Shown here one piece after another: positions 61,101 through 64,000 of a stretch of DNA of 64,000 nucleotides. Position 1 is the first letter of the stretch, and each line of letters starts with the position of its first letter. The translations under genes were made by a program, and so were the position numbers. The stretch spans positions 868,001 to 932,000 of the forward strand of contig JACDTU010000002.1 in the NCBI GenBank assembly GCA_022376465.1. The letters run 5' to 3'. The notes under the pieces were generated by a model, which worked only from the letters and a program-made list of their open reading frames with translations, searched no databases and was not told the DNA's origin. Origin of the DNA: Cubamyces lactineus. Lineage: Eukaryota > Basidiomycota > Agaricomycetes > Polyporales > Polyporaceae.

Positions 61101-64000
61101 TTGGGAGGGCGCGTCCCGCACCTGCACTTGCAGCGCCCATGCCCGCACCGTACCACGAGGAGTTGGGCGGGACGTGCCCGTGCCTCTCGAGGCAGTTCAG
61201 GGCGGGAGTCCGCGGAGTTGGGCTTTTCTTCCGAGCGGTGCACAACGCTGACAGGGGAGCGTTGAATAACCAGCGACGCTGACTTTGACGTCGCGCTACG
61301 AACCGCATGCCCTCCTCGAGCTTCCTATATCGATCCGCCCAGCTGGTCGACTGGTTTGGTTGCCGAGGACCCCACAGAGTGGTGAGTTCTGATACCCAGT
61401 CACAAGTCAAGTACGTATGGGGAAACCTAGTATCCGTCTCGGCGGAGCGCAGCGTGCGCGCCGTAATAAATCCCCTCATTTCGAGAGCATTCACCCCCCA
61501 TACCCCCGCGTTCGACACGCTGCGGTCACCATGCATGACCTTAAACGAAAGAACACGCGCTCGGACATGAATCACAGGCGGCGGTCGCAGACGACAGTGG
61601 ATCTGCTCGGAATGTCCCATGGTTGAATGTTCAACGCGCGTGCACGATGCTATGGCCTGTCCCCTCAGGCTGTCGAGCGACGGGATCAACATTCTGACAT
61701 CCGCGCCATCCCGGAGGTTCGCGAAGTCCGTGACGGCTGAGCATTCAGTACATGTCTAGCGCTGCGACCCTGCTGTCTATCAGCGCCCGCTAGATATATG
61801 AGAGGATTTTTCCCAGTCGAGTGCTGCAGCGACCTTGTCTGGCGACTAATGGCGCCGACGATGGTCGCGGGAGCGGCTGGTACCGTCTTGGCATGCCCGA
61901 TGCACACACTCCCGCCCTCGGGCTTCCTCGCCTTTCTGACGGACGCGACGACTCCGTGCGATTCAGAGTCACCTGAATTGTATTGAATGCGCCTCTAGGT
62001 TCGCGCTTCCGGCGGTAATACTAAATCGCCCGATGTATGCGGCCCCGCTCCGCAGCGCGCACTACACCAGGCTGTACGCAAGGATTGAGACGAGCAAGGC
62101 ACGTCGGAACGACGAGCGACGCATCAATGTAGAAACGCACCCGGACTGTACAATGCGAAGGTCGCTGCTGCGGTCCATCACGTCCCTCAGCACAGTGAGA
62201 TTGCTTCCCTGTCCCTCCACGTCCGAGTCTCCGCCCCTTCGGTTGATTCAGTAGTAGCAGCACTGCGTCTTCGTAGCTGACTGCTGATGGATTCGGTCCG
62301 CAGGCCAGACGACGCTCGGGAACACGGCGCATCCTCCGCGTTGGCTCTCGTAAGAAGGAAGCAAGAGGTTTGTTCCCGGACGTCGAAGGAACCTCGTGCT
62401 AGCGCGTCCGCCCGGCAGCCTCGTCAGCACACCGCTCGGCAGAGTCATCGCCGTCCGTGTTGGTGCACGCGCCCCTCGGGCGACCGCACTCCCTCCGCTG
62501 CCGCCCTCCCCAGGTGCGTGAGTCGTCGGGAGGCGGTCTCTGTCTGGTCACCGTCCTGACAAATGCGCATGATGCTAGTGTGTTACGTGGCCCGGGGTCG
62601 CACAGAACATCCACCTCATTACTCAGAGTGTCTGAGCGGTAGCGCGGGGCACTTCGCGAGCAGGTTACTAACGCTCCAGGCTCAGCACCTCATTCGCACC
62701 GGGGAAGGCGTTCCTCCGACTTGCCACAATATTCCCTGCTTTCCACACTTGACATCCGCAAATTCACACCACGGCGCACTTGGCCAGACGAGAGCTCGGA
62801 GGACGTCCTGGCGTGTACCCAAGCGGCGAGATTGCACCGCCACCACCGTTCTTGAGGGACGCACCGGGTGTGGCCTGTCTGCCTGCCTGCCTGCCTGCAC
62901 CGCTACGTAAGAGCGCGGACAGGCCAAACAAGGTGCAAAAAGCCCCGAGCGCGCGCTGGAGGGCTACCCGCGAGGGCTCCGTCGACGCAGACGCTGCTGC
63001 ACGACCGTCACGGTGACGGGGGACGCCTCGGACTCGGAGGGATGCGCGCAGGAGGCGTGAGGGGGACGTGTCAGCCATAACGTACACGGTGCGTACGCGT
63101 GCCTGACGGTCCCAGGTACGCGAGGGGTTGCTCCGCTCCGACGAGGCGCTCGCGAGCGCTCGTTGCGATGTACGGGTACAGTACGCACGGAGATGCATCG
63201 TGTTCTGTGCGCGTATGAGCTCAGCGAGTGCAGGTCGGTCACCGTCGGTGTGGACAACAGGGTGGTATCGGAGTGGACCGCTGTCTGTGGATTGTGACGC
63301 AAGGCATGACGGACGGCTCTCAGTCATATCGGCGACACGCCGAGTTGTTGCAGTCAGCGGGCCAGTGTCCCCCTTCTGTGAGGAAAATCCACGGGAATGA
63401 GTATGTAGGCATCCAGTCTCATTATGACATCAGCCGTACCGTTTCTATGATATTCTGAGCCTGAGCTGACGCCTGCTGTGATAAACCTTAACATACTCTC
63501 CTCAGCTTCACCTCGGAGGACGAACCGACAACCGAGAATCATTAGAAGGCGTGGATCCGTGATTTCTGTGTGCCTTTCGAGTATCTATGGTATACACAAT
63601 ACTCGGGGAAGTAGAATACTCGCGAAGGCTGTGCGTGGTCTCCGTACTACAGATCGAGGGTGCGTTGTTCTTGGAAAGCTCTGCTGCCTTCTACTTACAG
63701 CCTGGGCATTCTCCAGGCCCCTCTAGTGACCAATGACCTTTATCATATGGTGTGTGGTGACGCTCACATTCCGTGATTCGGTTCGTATCGTTTGAGGGGA
63801 ACATCTATTAGACGCTCTGTCCCCCGAGGGGCAAGCCGATGAGTGCTTTCGTTCTTGGTCACTTGCCTAATGCAGACTATCACCTCGGCTGCGGCGGTCC
63901 GATGGTCTATAGCTTCCGAGATGGTGCACAGCCAGTCGAGTGAAAGTTCAAGTTGGTCTGATTCCTCACGTTCACAACGGCTGCGTCTTGCGCAATCTAC
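58124..64000. other. Long region (about 5.9 kb to the window end) without a recognisable gene
   Basis: This is the upstream side of the second Zn2Cys6 gene. The longest ORF (59679-60620, plus) begins with a non-ATG codon and reads as Arg/Pro/His/Ser-rich; a 195-codon ORF overlaps it on the other strand. No domain, terminal repeat or transposase signature was recognised. A GCCT microsatellite lies at about 62877-62898. The region may carry a long leader, regulatory DNA or non-coding transcripts; nothing specific can be shown. Confidence 0.6.
62877..62898. repeat. GCCT tetranucleotide microsatellite
   Basis: About five consecutive GCCT/TGCC units in the gene-free tract near the window end. No function is apparent; such repeats are polymorphic between strains. 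Confidence 0.85.

Overview
The window is nuclear DNA of a filamentous basidiomycete, most likely an Agaricomycete (mushroom or polypore type). The evidence is GC-rich sequence, many short spliceosomal introns of about 50-85 nt with GTRNGY donors, and a gene set that is eukaryotic and fungus-specific: an ERMES subunit, Zn2Cys6 regulators, a Mrp51-type mitoribosomal protein and a CE16-like secreted esterase. The species cannot be named from sequence alone. I see no CRISPR array, plasmid, phage, rRNA or convincing tRNA, and no intact transposon.

Layout. 0-9 kb: 3' end of a FAHD1-type acylpyruvase (+), a SAPS/PP6R subunit of Sit4-type phosphatase (-), mitochondrial tRNA 2-thiouridylase MTU1/Slm3 (-), and the non-canonical poly(A) polymerase Trf4/Cid14 (+). 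9.5-22 kb: a very proline/serine-rich protein (+), the inner kinetochore protein CENP-C/Mif2 (-), a small ABM-fold-like protein (-), the AP-2 mu clathrin adaptor (-) and a secreted GDSL/CE16-like acetylesterase (+). 21.7-28.5 kb: almost 7 kb without a recognisable gene, lying upstream of a Zn2Cys6 transcription factor (+, 28.5-30.6 kb) whose reading frame is interrupted by a -1 shift at an A6 run. 31.5-38 kb: UPF1 (-), a HYPK-type NatA regulator (+) sharing a 244-bp divergent promoter with UPF1, and mitoribosomal Mrp51/bS1m (-). 38-47 kb: a UDP-sugar transporter (+), Mdm12 (+), Elongator subunit Elp3 (-) and the Golgi apyrase Ynd1 (+). 47.8-52.4 kb: a large uncharacterised protein with two PWWP/Tudor-like modules (-) and a secreted serine-rich, probably GPI-anchored protein (-). 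54.3-58.1 kb: a second, full-length Zn2Cys6/Fungal_trans regulator (-), again followed on its upstream side by about 6 kb of apparently gene-free DNA to the window end.

Most genes are housekeeping and do not form a metabolic cluster. Several are functionally related at a distance: Elp3 and MTU1 both modify wobble U34 of tRNAs; SAPS proteins direct the Sit4 phosphatase, which in yeast dephosphorylates Elongator; Trf4 and UPF1 act in RNA surveillance. The least explained material is the double PWWP-like protein, the frame-broken Zn2Cys6 gene, the 1188-residue proline-rich protein with an intron-split start codon, and the two long non-coding stretches upstream of the two regulators.
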